In this document: piece after piece, positions 25,501 to 38,400 of the stretch
How the letters are laid out: every line of letters starts with the position of its first letter
Position numbering within the stretch: the first letter of the stretch is position 1
NCBI GenBank assembly: GCA_004794785.1
Contig: SJOL01006426.1
Span: 509,156 to 573,155, forward strand
Direction: 5' to 3'
From: Opisthorchis felineus
Lineage: Eukaryota; Platyhelminthes; Trematoda; Opisthorchiida; Opisthorchiidae
Length of the DNA: 64,000 bases
Made by a program: the position numbers and the translations under genes
Notes under the pieces: generated by a model
What the model was told of the DNA's origin: nothing
Databases searched by the model: none
The model's input: the letters and a program-made list of their open reading frames with translations, nothing else

Positions 25501-26474
25501 AATATGCTGAAATACGCTTTGCATTGGCTAGCCTTGGCAGCGTTACGCGTACCAAAGAACGTGTCTCCTACGCGTTAGTTTTGCCCGTATAGTTCTCTAA
25601 CTCTTTTGAGGGGATTTTTCCGCTTAACGGAATATAAATGTTGCCCTAAATTCATTTTGAAGACTTGCTCTTGTTTTCCGAAATATTCTGTCATTTGGAA
25701 TAAGAAATAGATACAAAATTCCAATCAATGATATGTGTCCATTTTATAGGAAACTATCAAACTCGCTTGACAACATCCGCAATTGGTAAACAGTTTCTGA
25801 AAACTTTTGGACAAAAAAGGGGTGTTTTGCGTGTAGCTGTTAAGCATTCATACAGCACAAAACTAATTATCAGAAGACGTAATATTGGGACAATTACTTA
25901 ACTGCCTGAAATTCGATAGGAGTGCAAATGATATTACTTACCAAGTTTTTTACATAAGAATTTCCAAAAGTATAGGTTTCACTGTTGTAAAAATGAATTA
26001 TCAGAACGTCTTATGTACATAATCTCGTAGATATCTAATATGCTCCTTTTTGACTTTTTTATTTTACGGAATCCTGGTTAGTCCAAAGCGGCCAGAAAAC
26101 ACGAATGCTTTGAGGACCTCTAGAATTGTTCTGGGTTCCGCATTTTTCTCCCCCTTTGGGCTTGATACATTTGACATCAGAGTACATTTGTTCGTTTGCC
26201 TTGATGGTAGAAACCCAGAAACACACGCGATCAGTATAATTGTTTCTGGTCAAAAAGGGTTTTGTGTAAAAAGCCATTTATCTCTTGTATACGTGTCTTT
26301 CATCTACCCATCGATCTACATCGCAGGAATGGTAAATAATGATACCAATTGTGTTGAAAATGTATGATTTTTACATGCACACTACTCCAAAAATAAAACA
26401 ATCTTAAAAAACCCAGATTTGAAATCATAAATTCAGCTCTCCCAGTGGTGTTTATGCCATGTTCAGAGGAAAGG
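22591..26474. other. No supported gene
   Basis: A 65-codon ATG frame at 24781-24978 (MLKAVNNNMAVISYVKQVFQ) is coding-like but isolated. At 26050-26367 both strands are open for 70-105 codons, with no way to choose. The rest is AT-rich with nothing recognisable. Confidence 0.4.
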
Positions 26475-26941
26475 TGGAAAGCTCGAGAAAACTTGTCCAC
26501 CGTTCAGGAAAGGGCTAGTAGTAGAAAGCCAACTAGAAAGGCATGACCATTCCCCATAGGCACAAATGTTAATGGAAAGGATCATCAGAATCCTGGAAGG
26601 AGTGGACTGGGGTCGCTAAAGCTGGGCAGTCGATGGCAAGGTCCGTTTGTCGTTACCGACCGCCGGGGGAACGTCGATGCGATTCAAGACGGTCGGGAAT
26701 CGAAAAGAGTAAATGGAACTCAGCTTCGGAAGTGGTATGATACACCCGCAGAGCTGCTGAATAGACCAGCCGCCGGGGCCGAGATTTATTGGAAATCAGT
26801 GGCATGCACGCGATCTTTGAAGGGGAAGGATGTGTAACGGTGGATACTACTGATGCGGCATACGAGTAGGATGTGGGATTTATTACGGAATTTGTGGAAC
26901 TGCTTTGCAGCATTCGTTTACAATTGCGTGATAGTCAATGA
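26475..26941 (+). mobile_element. Gypsy-type LTR retrotransposon pol C-terminus (decayed)
   Basis: A plus-strand frame reads as the end of a Gypsy polyprotein. A basic helix-like stretch (WKARENLSTVQERASSRK) is followed by an in-frame TGA at 26544. Then comes the post-integrase GPY/F-type block, LKLGSRWQGPFVVTDRRGN, leading to VNGTQLRKWYD and reaching TAA at 26835-26837. A two-base shift continues coding-like sequence (TVDTTDAAYE, stop, DVGFITEFVELL) to about 26941. Integrase core, RNase H, reverse transcriptase and LTRs were not found nearby, so this is an isolated 3' pol fragment. The stop and frameshift show it is dead. The long minus-strand frame here is antisense only. Confidence 0.8.
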
Positions 26942-29900
26942 ATATCTAGAAGAGTTCAAGAAGACGCGTTCAAGAGGAAAATGGATAATCAGTTTTTAAA
27001 CACAACGTGCAAATGATAGTTTGTTTTTCCTGTCCAATAGTCTTTAACCGTTTAGTTGGTATTTTCTAATAAACAACTCCCAGGCGAGGGCATCCCTCCT
27101 TACGCTGGTAGTACAGTTTTACAAGGAATGGAGTGAGTATTCTAAAAAGAGCTTAATGGTGAAGCTGCTTTTATCTGAAAACGACGCTCAAATTACACGC
27201 ATATTTTTATGCCAGATATGCTTTTTGAGAAAATAACAAAATTGCCAAACAGTTGTCATAAATGGGGCCCTACATTTGACACACTGCATTCGACTTTATG
27301 TAGGTTACGATACCTTCTATAGGGAACAGTGAACAGCCCACCAGTTGTATGATACCATTTTCCCAGTCTGAGGGTATCCAGATATCATAGAACATCACAT
27401 ATCTAGTCATTTTGAAATTCTACAAAACAATATCTTATGAAACTTTAAACTGTTTCCCGGTAGCGAACAGACTTATTGCAGATAATCGCAGGGATCTAAA
27501 TTTTTCCCAAAATTTCTGCTTGAATATTGCAATCACAATCATCAGGAAGTGTTGAAAGGAGTCAATTTTTGGTCTTCTCAAAAATTTCCAAAATGTATCG
27601 GTAACATCAATTTCAGCTAGCTTGCTGTAATGATTTTTTGAACGCATCTTTGAAATAGCCGTCTTTGTTATTTAAATGGATACTGGGTATTTGTGGTCAA
27701 TCCGTAGTAAACCTTTGATCAAACCTAGTACTAATTCTGTAATTTTCTTCCGCGTTTAGTGCTTTACCTTCGATTCTTGATGTTGTATGCATTTTTTTAA
27801 CTCAAACGCGTTTTTGTGATATCTTGACTACAATTGTAATGCCAGAGAATGGTATCTTAATGGAAAAGCAAGCTGACTGCTATGAATTTGTCCAGCGGTA
27901 TTACGATTGCGGAAGCTCATCAATGTTATGTTTGAATCGGGGCAAGCGCAAATACTAGAGGTGAGTTCTATAAGGTAATCAGCGAAATCTGTTGAAATCC
28001 TACAATAATATTACTACCCTGTGTTCGAACTATGCAGTCGAACAGTTGGCGTCGATTTACTGCACGACATGCAACCGCCCAAACACTTGTTATCAGGCAG
28101 TACACTTCAGAATTTCCTACTGGCTCAAAATCAAACTCCCAAGGCTTTGGCATGTTTCTAATTATTCCGCGAAACCGGGCACTTGTATTCGTAAGCTGTT
28201 GTACCTGCCAAGGCCATGACCATTTTCCGAAAGTGCATTTTATGCTTTCTAAGAAGAAATACCATAAAAATCAATAAGATTAACCCTTTGACCATTTAAA
28301 TGCAAAAACTTGCATTGGCCAAAGTTGAATCTGCTATAAGACGATGCCTATTTAAATCAATAACATTGTTGATAAGCTACATGGTGTGCACGACTAAAAC
28401 GGACAAAAAAAGTACGCACCAACGGCGGGTCAGCCAAAAACGGTTACTTGCGTTGTTTTATCCATAAAGAAATTTAAATAAATGGAGCACATTTCGTCAA
28501 ATGTGACTCAGACACTTGTGAATGGATCACATTCATCGATATGTACTATGGAACCTACAAGACACTTAGGAGGATCATCCCAAAAGTTTATTGCAGCCTA
28601 TGGTATTTATGTTGTAACTTTCACTTAAAAATATTGTCCCTGCTTTAAGTGAGGTTGGCCAACAACTCAAAAAAATAACTTATTTCTTGACAAAAGCGAT
28701 TATTTCAAATAAGATTATACGTTGTAACTAGAAAGACATGTTCGCACATTTGGAATGCGTCCACACATTGGCAACGAGGTGAGACTAAATTATGACAAAT
28801 GTCAGGAATTCACATACTGGATGCTGCGTGTTGTGAACGTATGAATTCTATTTTTAAAAACTATGCCGACAGTATCACTCGGCATAGCTAACTTAGTTTC
28901 ATCGAGCGGTTAATAGCTTTTAAGTTTGCAACTGATAGCGCCAATCAGTGCTCGTATTTTACATCTGCGGACATATGTTTATATGATTGGTTTGTTCACG
29001 CAAAAGACAACTGCAACTCCAAATCATTTGTTCATACTAGCTCTCTCTTGTTTTATCCTTATCGTTTACCGTTTTTTTAAGTTGGTCATGAGCCTCTTGG
29101 CAGGTATCATTATCTACAAATTGGAAAGCGCTGTTTTTACTTCTTAATGAAGACACGCATGAATAAAGCAGAATCTAGTTGTAAACATGCCTTCTACTCT
29201 GTAAATCTACTGTTCTTCAGTTTTCGTCTACGGGTTGTGTACAAAGAAACACGTGCGTTGCTCTTTCTGACATTTTGCGTTCATAAGATGTACACAAGTT
29301 TTTCAGATGTTTTGCATTGTCTGCCGGAGCGTTTAATTAGTTTTTACTGTACCATCATTGTTATCATCTTATTTGCTTTACTGGCCACCATCAATTAGTT
29401 TTGCTAACCTTGACCTTCAATTTATGCTGAAGTTATGTTAAAGCCCTCCAATATACAGTTACATCCGTTTGCCGATAGCAATGAAAAAAGTTACTCACAA
29501 TATACGCATTTATTCTTTACTTTCCCTAGGCCTTGTCGCTTAGTTGTTCGCAGACCTCAGGAAACGCATCACGTTGTATTTCTTAACAGGCACGCTTATT
29601 TTCCATTTTTAGTTACGCAAAACACCGATTTTTGCCATAAATATGTTTCCAATTTTATCCTTTACACTTATGATACTTGATTGCGCCCATTGCGTCAAAT
29701 GTCTATTCTATTTTTCGTCGCTGGAATTTCATGTTATGAATGTTCAAGATCACTCTCTGTCGGACTATACTAGGAAGCATTTAGGAACCTTAAAGTTTCA
29801 TCGAAAAGCAAACACGAAATACTGCCCAGCGGCAAGAAGTAATTTAGTTTTAATAACAGTTGCAGTAAAATGCACTTTCTGAGTGCAGAAGCTCATAGCT

Positions 29901-32059
29901 TACTAAACACTCACTCAGTTTATTCTGTGTCCGATATGTCAAAGAATAAACCAAATCGGGAAGTTGGTGGGCGTTTATCGGTCTAAAAAACACAACTCCT
30001 GAAATGATCAGTTTCTTGAAAGCAGAATTGCTTGACTTCTGAAACAACGGTAGCGCAACATTGTATATTGAAAAGCATTAAATTAAACGAGGCCACTTCA
30101 GTTTTTTGACTCTATCACATATCGGAAATGAGTACCTATATGGAGTAGTTTACGTCAGGATTTTTTTTGTAAACCAATGTATTTCGGCAGCAGTTTTCTA
30201 CATTCTAGGCAGGTTGTTCTTAAAGGCTTCATCGAAAGTAAATATAGCTTCTTTAGTGCACCGTGAATGAATGCCACTCCGAATGGTTTTGGGTTGCTTA
30301 TAGCTCCCCAACTACAGGTGAATATCAGAGTGGCGTGATTACAAACCAAGCTAACAGAATTAAACTCAAATAAAAACTGTTTCAAAAACTTGCGTTGCTT
30401 TCTTTAAACAAGACGATAGCTGCTGTTTATTGTAGTTTTTAACCGAAAGTGAAAGAAAACTCTTAAGCAGAGCATACTATTTGAAAACGGGAGGAAAACT
30501 CCACGTGGTTGAAAACTATTATCATTATATGTATAGAGATTTTTGACATTTGGACCTTCTGTTAGGTATTGTTAGAGCAATTAGCTAGCTTACTTCAAAA
30601 GCAACAATTAGCTCTAGCCAAAACAGCCCGCCACAAATCTAACCAGACTTTGCTATCATTTTTGGGTTACGGATTCGAAATAAAATTGATTTTTATCTGC
30701 CTAACAAACATACAAAAAATGTTTTAACAGAAGTGTATCTGCAAATTTTAGGATAGGACAAAATAATTTTTTTAGATATCCTCGTAATGGTATTAAAGCG
30801 TACACAGTGTTGATAAAGTGGGTCGTGTAAACAATATAGCAGAACCGGATACAAAGTACATGGGTCAGTAGAATTTTAAAAATACACATCTTTTGAGAGC
30901 TTTTTCAAGTGAAACGTACCAATTACACCACTATGGCACAGTTCTGGTTGATTTTTAAAATAACGACTCCGAATGTTCTCCGTAAAATATGGATACAGTA
31001 TGAATACCAAAACCTGAAGAACACTGCGAAGAAAGCGTAAGTGCCACCGTGGTGAGCATACATAAGCGGGTATCGTACACTTTAGTATATATTTCTAATC
31101 ATCTAAGAACTAGCTGGATCCTGAAAGCCAAGAAATTGGTTTGTATCCACGAGGTGATTACTGTTCACGAAAGTTTAGACTGCCGCATGCATGTTCACGA
31201 CAAGCACTCATTTAATTTAGAGTCCTTAGCAATTTCTCATTCCCATTAATTATATGAGTTATGAAGACGTATTCTCAAAATATCTTGTCTTAGTCCTAAT
31301 AACCTTTTTGGATGTACCGACGGTTTTGGAATCGTCAGTTTTTAATTTTATGGTTATCAACATTCGATCTAACTTTATGCACCTTGGAATGAACTTTCAT
31401 TTCACCATAATTAAGATGAACAACAAATATTATCTCTGCACGCTGAACATTCTCACAGCTATCGAACATGATAAAACTACGGTAACCCCATTCAGCCTGA
31501 GTTAGCACATTCTTTCCCACTAACCTGATCATTCTGGTAACAATTTATAATACATTTCTACAGTTTTATGCTGAAATTGTTACTAGTTCTTATCTCATGT
31601 GTATACATAAAACTAAGAAAGTGAATAGGTATTTAGCCGAATCTACAGTTGTTTGTGTCAAGAATACACCTGTGTTCGCAGAAAACTTGCATGTGGAGAG
31701 CTTGGATCAGCATCCAGTGCAGCCAATTCTAAGTTGCCCGCTTACTAGAAGTAGAACCCCGCTAATTTTACGGGGACGAACCACTGTAATTTTCGAAAGT
31801 CCATAAAAAGAGGACAACACTTAAACAGTTTTGATACTTATGTGTCGGTTTTTGAATGCCATATATCAGTGCATAAAATAACTTTAAACAAACATAAAGA
31901 GAAACAATTTTGGCCCTTGGTGTACAATGGGTGGGCAATAAACTTCAACGTAACTCCATTTTTTTAATATATTTGTCGGTTGTGGAAACGTTTGTTCACT
32001 TTCCTTTCCAAAGCTTGCACCAAATTTAAGCTTGCTTACCTATGGCAAACTCAAGTGTT
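26942..32059. other. AT-rich DNA without a supported gene
   Basis: No coding segment with usable splice sites was found; the frames between 28.9 and 29.9 kb are long mainly because of T-rich composition. No LTR could be recognised downstream of the Gypsy fragment. The hairpin at 28861 is the only distinct structure. Confidence 0.4.
28861..28887. repeat. 9-bp hairpin with 9-base loop
   Basis: CTATGCCGA (28861-28869) pairs perfectly with TCGGCATAG (28879-28887). Its GC content is well above the flanks. No T-run follows that would suggest a Pol III terminator, and the function is unknown. Confidence 0.5.
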
Positions 32060-32404
32060 TTACTCAAACACGCAGATAATAAGTAACGTGGTTGTAATAA
32101 GTTGTTTATCAGCTCGAGCAACCAGGTAGAATGAGTTCTTGTTTAATCTTTCTTCAGATTTGTAAAAGTAGAAAAAACTAACAGGATGTTTTAACCTGAC
32201 ATCGATTTCAAGTTCCAGATTATTAATCACATAGCCAAGTCCACGAATCTGTAAAAAAACAGGCATTATTGTTTTGCTATGCTGAATCAGACGTAAGAAT
32301 TGGTCGGCTTCCGCAATACAGCATGTAACAATCAGATAATCGGACGCCTTCTTAGAAGATTCTATATTAACGCCGGTATTGATAAGAATTATGTCACTGA
32401 CCAA
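32060..32404 (-). CDS. Candidate exon(s), minus strand, unknown protein
   Basis: A 114-codon minus-strand frame reads with balanced composition: DIILINTGVNIESSKKASDY, LIVTCCIAEADQFLRLIQHS, then VINNLELEIDVRLK. Inside it the strand carries a strong acceptor (GCCTGTTTTTTTACAG) before IRGLGYVINNLELEIDV and then a GTCAG/GTTAAA donor, which would define a 53-base exon. Either the whole frame is one exon or two short exons flank a small in-frame intron. No domain is recognised, and no opposing frame of similar length overlaps. Confidence 0.3.
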   Translation of the reverse strand: MVSDIILINTGVNIESSKKASDYLIVTCCIAEADQFLRLIQHSKTIMPVFLQIRGLGYVINNLELEIDVRLKHPVSFFYFYKSEERLNKNSFYLVARADKQLITTTLLIICVFE

Positions 32405-35400
32405 CAGCCGTCATTTCACCAGAACCCCTTTTATTAATGAAATTTAAAACGTTTGTTTGTGCATGGCAAAGATAAATCCAATGCTACAGTCCGTTTGTTG
32501 GATTTTCATGCTCAAAAATGATAAAAAATTAAAACTTTTGTGAGAATTCTGATGGATATCTATTTACTTGTGTGCACATTAGTAAGAAATGTTCCATAGA
32601 TACACTCTGTTTAATTGTCCACCCGAGAATTACCTTGGAATTTAGGTGGATGAATGAATAACATGACAAGTTGTAGTTCCGTTGTCATTCGCTTCGATTG
32701 ATTTAATTCAACGATGACTGTGAGTGCCGGTGTCGCTGCCGAGGGCTACCAATTTGACACGGCTAGTCTATCTTCTGTCATCAAAACCTCAGTTATGCTA
32801 ATCTATCCTGCACCCAACGTCTACGAAAACAAAAGTAATGCTGTTTGGGCACATCCTCAAAGTTAGATCTACATGCCCAGTCAGCGACCTTCAATGTAAT
32901 CTTGGTTCTTATAACTATCATTTTGTTTCGTGTTACAAATGCTTACCGATAAGAAGATGCCCGTCGGTGTAGTCATACTTTCAAACAATACCATAAGCCC
33001 ACAGGTGAAGTATACCGTGATTCTTTGGATACCTCTGAAAATGCGCTCCTTTCAATTAGCTTCATGCTTCTGGTGAAAGGCACACAAATTTTCTTTTTAG
33101 TAACACATATTCTTATTTGCTACAAGGAAAAAGCCATTCTTACCAGAATGATTTAAACAATAACATGTGCGTGATGAACGGAAAACATGCGTAGGATGCC
33201 TCCGTATCTCTCGATATCCACTGCGTCACATGTGATGTAAGCTTACTTTCTTGAAAGAAAGTGTCAAAATGTCACCGGCAGTTCACTGTCCTAGATTTTG
33301 CTTTATCGCAACTACAGATATCTCTCGCTCCAATGCAAGAACCGTAAACAAATTTTTATTTGATCCATTGTAATGCCTTGCCGGCAAGTCCTACCAGTTC
33401 TGTATTACAGCAACCTTTGTTGTGTAGTAAAACGATTTGTACATTCCTTTACATTGTTCAGTCGTGAAGCTTGGTGTTTATCATTAAGACATCTACTTTA
33501 TATTCATTCCAACGGTTGTCAACGAGAATTGTATCGAGCTTCCCTTTTGCCCTACGTCATTTATTTTTCTCAAATAACCTTTGAAAATTAAAATACCTAG
33601 TCGCTGTTTATCCTGATATTACTTTGTGATCTCCGTAATTCTTCATGCTGTTTATACTGTGGTACTGGAGCGATCAGAAGTCAAAAACAAAGAAGAGCAA
33701 GACCTGTCGCTTTCGTCCGAACTCAACGACAAGAAGTTCACGGATCGACCTCTTGACCTGCTGCAGCGCAGTTGTAGGTCATTTTGCACAAGACAACCCG
33801 AATGTCAGCTGAGCTGCATAATCAAAGAATTTTACCCAAGTGTAAAACCTGGTTAAGAATGCCCTCTGACCCTTTTGGACAATCGGCTGGCCAAAATACT
33901 TTTTATGAATATTTATATGTCCTCATAAATAACCTAATAATCTGGATTGCGGGGCATGTTTCTTTATCCACAAGGTTGAATTTCTGAAAGCTTTGTCAAA
34001 AGAGGCTTCTTATATTTTTTAAGACTGAGTATGTACCAGAGATTAGGCAGCATGATCATTTGGTTATCGATTTCGGCCTACTACATGAACGCGATCTGTA
34101 GCAACTTTTCAATCTGGTTCTTTAGTAATGGGTTCACTTCCTACTTGCAACCAGTTCAACTGCAATAAAATTGGGTGGCTTGTTTTTATTCTGTGCTGCA
34201 ATATTTTATATACTCTGCGTAACACGCTTGGCTATTGCTTGAAAAATTCCAGCGTCTTGCAATGTTTGAAGTAGTAACTACCGGAATTTTGGCACATCCG
34301 CTCTAGCTGGAGAACAAAGGATGCTTTGAGTAGAAACGCATTACTATACTCCATTTTTCGATGAAGGGGCACAGTCTGATTGGCCCACTTAGCACTCAGA
34401 TAAATTAATTATGATTTTACTATTTTCTTTACTGCTTTACAATACTTTCTTGCAAAAATCTCTCCCTTTTCAGTTGCAGGTAACTGCAAATGATCCAGTG
34501 TGAAAGCTGATTAATAAAAGATGCTTCATATTAAAGAAGTTTTCCGGCCTTTTTGATCGATAAACACTAGACAATTAAACCATTGTAAGCAAAAGTAGCA
34601 GTCGTATGGAAGATAGAAAGAGTGATAAGGACAGTACCGAATAATAGTCAGAATATTAAAGGACGCTGCTCCAAACTGACATCGCACTTAAACAAACTTT
34701 AGAAACCCTATTATGTTGTCCAATAAAGTATATTTATTTGTTCTAATCTTCTTGGAATGTTTGCCGTATTATGTGTTTCACGGTTACGACATGGATTTCC
34801 GGTTACCGGATTGATTCCGCGCACCCGATCCCATAAACTCCATAATTTCTTTTCGGCATTGAATGTGACCGAAGTGGTTAACCCGAACTCGTTCAAATTC
34901 CCTGATGCTTATTTTTTAATAGACATTATTATCTTTGTTCAGCTTTTGTTTCTTCTTGAACAGATGCAATGAAATACGCCACTTGATATCTGAGTCACTA
35001 AAAGCTTGGTCAAGACGTGCTAGCACTGTCCAAAAGTGTTCATAGTTCACAGCATTTGGGTAGAAAAATGTTTATTAGCGTGAAATACCGCCAGAAAAAT
35101 TGGCTTATGTAACATTATATAATAGTTTCCTAATTATTGCTCGAACCGTGGTGTTGTTAAATGAAAGAGCGAGGATATTTGTTTGACGCTTTTTGAGCAA
35201 TTTATTTTTTTGGGACGCAACAAAGTATCAATTTGTGGAGTACAGTTTTGGCCACAACAGAAGCGCAGTGGATTAGACCAAAGCTCGTAAGGTTTGAGTA
35301 CTTTTCAGCTAGGAAACACTTTCGGTCAAACTGTGGAAAGTTTATCTCTTAGTTTTTGGCACACTCCACCAAAAAGCAGGGAATGTAGAGAAGGATGATG

Positions 35401-38400
35401 AACAAGAGCAGGTTTTTAAAAGCGCAAAAACAAGAGAGTCTTGCCTTCTGTATTCCAGCTGGCAGCCACTTAGCTGTCCGCGCAAGAAGAACGGTGTTTG
35501 TTGTTAGCAGAGATAAAATAACACACTTCCATTTTGACCTTTAGAGGAGAAATATCCAGGGAACCGAAGATTGCAGCCATCCGGCGCATAATTATTGGCC
35601 CTGCGATTTGACTCTAATGCATTTTAGAGAAAATTGCCATGGGGTTTATGTTCAGCAGAACCACTCATTAGCCTAACATATTATTTCAGAAAGTTTGCAC
35701 CCAACGATAGAATAAACCGTTTTCATACGTAGCAGCTAAAGGAAAACCTTGACATTTGAATAGGAATTCATATCACCCTTTACAAGACGCATAGAAAATA
35801 CCCATTTCTAGGGCACGTATACGCATTACTTTTATCAAACTGTCAAACGACCAAAACAAACATTTTTTCGCGCTTATCTTATCATTTAATTGATGGCCTT
35901 GTTGGCAGGCGGTGTGATGCATTCACCTGCTCTATACCAAAGTGCACTTTTACCTTGAAGGAAGTAAACCATATTTTGTAGAAGGCTCGTTAACCACAGC
36001 ATTGATCTTACCTAGGTTTTTGTATAATGCTCCCATTATTTAAAGGTTACCAGTTTTCCTCCGGAAAATCGGATAGATGACACCTGACATATAAATCAAT
36101 CGCACTGTGTGTAGAAAAAAATTACACTTTAAATGACCAAGTTTGTGTGCAACATATTTTTTCGAGAAAATAAATGTCAGCACAAACTTCATGGAAACAG
36201 AAGAAAACGTACCTTGAAAGAGTAGGAGAAATAACTTAATTCCGCGAAATGGGGAAATGAATTTAGAAAGTAATTAAAGATAACTAGCCTAGTTGTACTG
36301 TCGCGGTCACTTTTGTGAATTTTTTCACCAAATTTAACAACGAACGTGCTGATTGTGTTATAACTGGGGAATCAATTGAAGGCTCAATTCAGCAAACATA
36401 AACGAAACTTTTTGGTCCCTCCAAGAAGCGCAAGCGAATGGAGCTTGACTCAGATATCACACTTCATATACTGGCCAAGGACCATCGAGTACACTGTAAT
36501 GACGTGTGGGTACTACGGCGAAATTTTGACGTATGTGCACGGATGTGCTGTGTTGTCCTAGTGGTTATTCACAAGACACATGAAATTTACTTTGCACGCA
36601 TCACCTACCTATCACCTATGACAGTAGGCTAAACAGTTGGTAATATTCTTGATTGCAATTCAACTGTTTCTTGCCAATAGGTCACTCCAAATGACCCAGA
36701 CTTTCAACAGTTGCCTTTAATATGCCCACATGGTAATCGTCAGCAGTTTCACTTTGAACTAACAACCCACATCGCCTGAATTTCTTCAAACTCACTTCGG
36801 ACCTGTCAACCAGTAGGAACTTTTTTTGGTGGAATTTTATACAATGATATTTGATTACATTGTGAGCAGTTTTGAAGGGCCACCGGGTTTGCTGAAATAA
36901 ATTGACTCCCGGTTTGCTGTTAGTGTAAATTTTGATATGTTTTCCTTTGATTACATGATTTAGCTCTTACATTACTAATTTTTCGAAATCACATCTTTGG
37001 CAGATTGGTTAGATGCCAACCATCGAAAGTTTACATGATATTCGTCTCTCATATAAACTTATGCGATCTGGCGCAAAATGGCTCCGTAAGTTTGTTGTAT
37101 ATCACCTTCAGTAGACAAAAAAGTTTTCTCATTTACCACGCCGAATTGCTTTGCCAGTGCAATTCATAAAGGATTAAGGAATGTTGCACCAAGAACGCTT
37201 GTTCATTAAAGGGCTTTTAAATTAATTCAAAACCATTCTAAAAACATTCATAAAATATTCCATCCATTAAATGTACTTGTAGAGTGAATGTAACGAGTTA
37301 CCATACAGAGCTGTTACACCTTTAACCGGCCAGTGTTCTAATCATTCGGTCAGCAGAACCTAATGTTGCTATTGGGCGGAATAAAATAGCATAATTTTTG
37401 TGTTCTTATTGGGTTGTCTGAGGTTTTGTCCATCGGTTTGCGTTATAAGTTGCTCCGCTGAGTTGTGGAAAACCGCCTAAAAACACACCTGCTTCTTAGT
37501 TATTGGTCCTCAGTTCTTTGATTAAAACTTCATATACCTACAAACACTTCTTTATTATTGGGTGGGGGCTTCTGTTATCAGTTTTTGGCTTTGTGTTAAT
37601 AACCTCCAGGCTGCTTAGTTATTTATAACTTACTGCTGTGGAACAAATACTCCAATTTAGGCTGCTATAGGGCGGCACGAGCAAACTATAGCGTGACATG
37701 CTGAATATTATTTGTTTGACACTTTTTATTTCAACAGCGAGTAATGAGAGACGCAACATAACAAAGGCTGTGATCGGTGTGGTCAACTAAAGGTAACTAC
37801 TGGAGGTTTTTCACATTTGTTGACACTCTTATGCATTTCCATTACTGTTTACTAAATAGTTGGTGGTACAACTGCAGAAACTAGTCGATCATTGCACACT
37901 TTGACCACCGAAGCTGATTCTCTGCAATTTAAGGAAACACATCATTTGCCCATTGTTAAACTTTATTACAAGAGGGACGCAGCTTGCAATTAGCACACAG
38001 CCAAAACGCTGAATTGTACACACAGAACATTATTACTTGCCAGGGGCGCAGTTTATTATATTACGACTCACCTCCAAAAACCAGACCCAGATGGCCACGA
38101 CAGAACCAATCTAAAATTGCTAAGAACTGGCCCAGAATCGTGATGGGCGTTTGAACAAGCACCGCTATCGTTCGAATGGAAGGACAAAAATAGATAAAAA
38201 GTTTTGTGTGGAGTAGTCCAACACTGCTGTTGCGTTTTTGGTGTTCATTCCTTAAAAAGCAATCATTCCTCTCCATCTCAAAGCTTCGGTTATTGAACTG
38301 TCTACTCAACATTTATCGGCCAATCGGATAACAACACTATGCGACTGATCAACGCTGAGAAAAAGGGAAAGAGGTTAATAGCAATAAGTAGATCATAGCT

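Noticed and set aside
26653..26913. 86-codon minus-strand frame
   Set aside because: Antisense to the recognisable Gypsy pol reading on the plus strand.
34757..34830. tRNA-like stretch with GGATTGATTCC
   Set aside because: The B-box match is imperfect and no A box or cloverleaf could be drawn around it.
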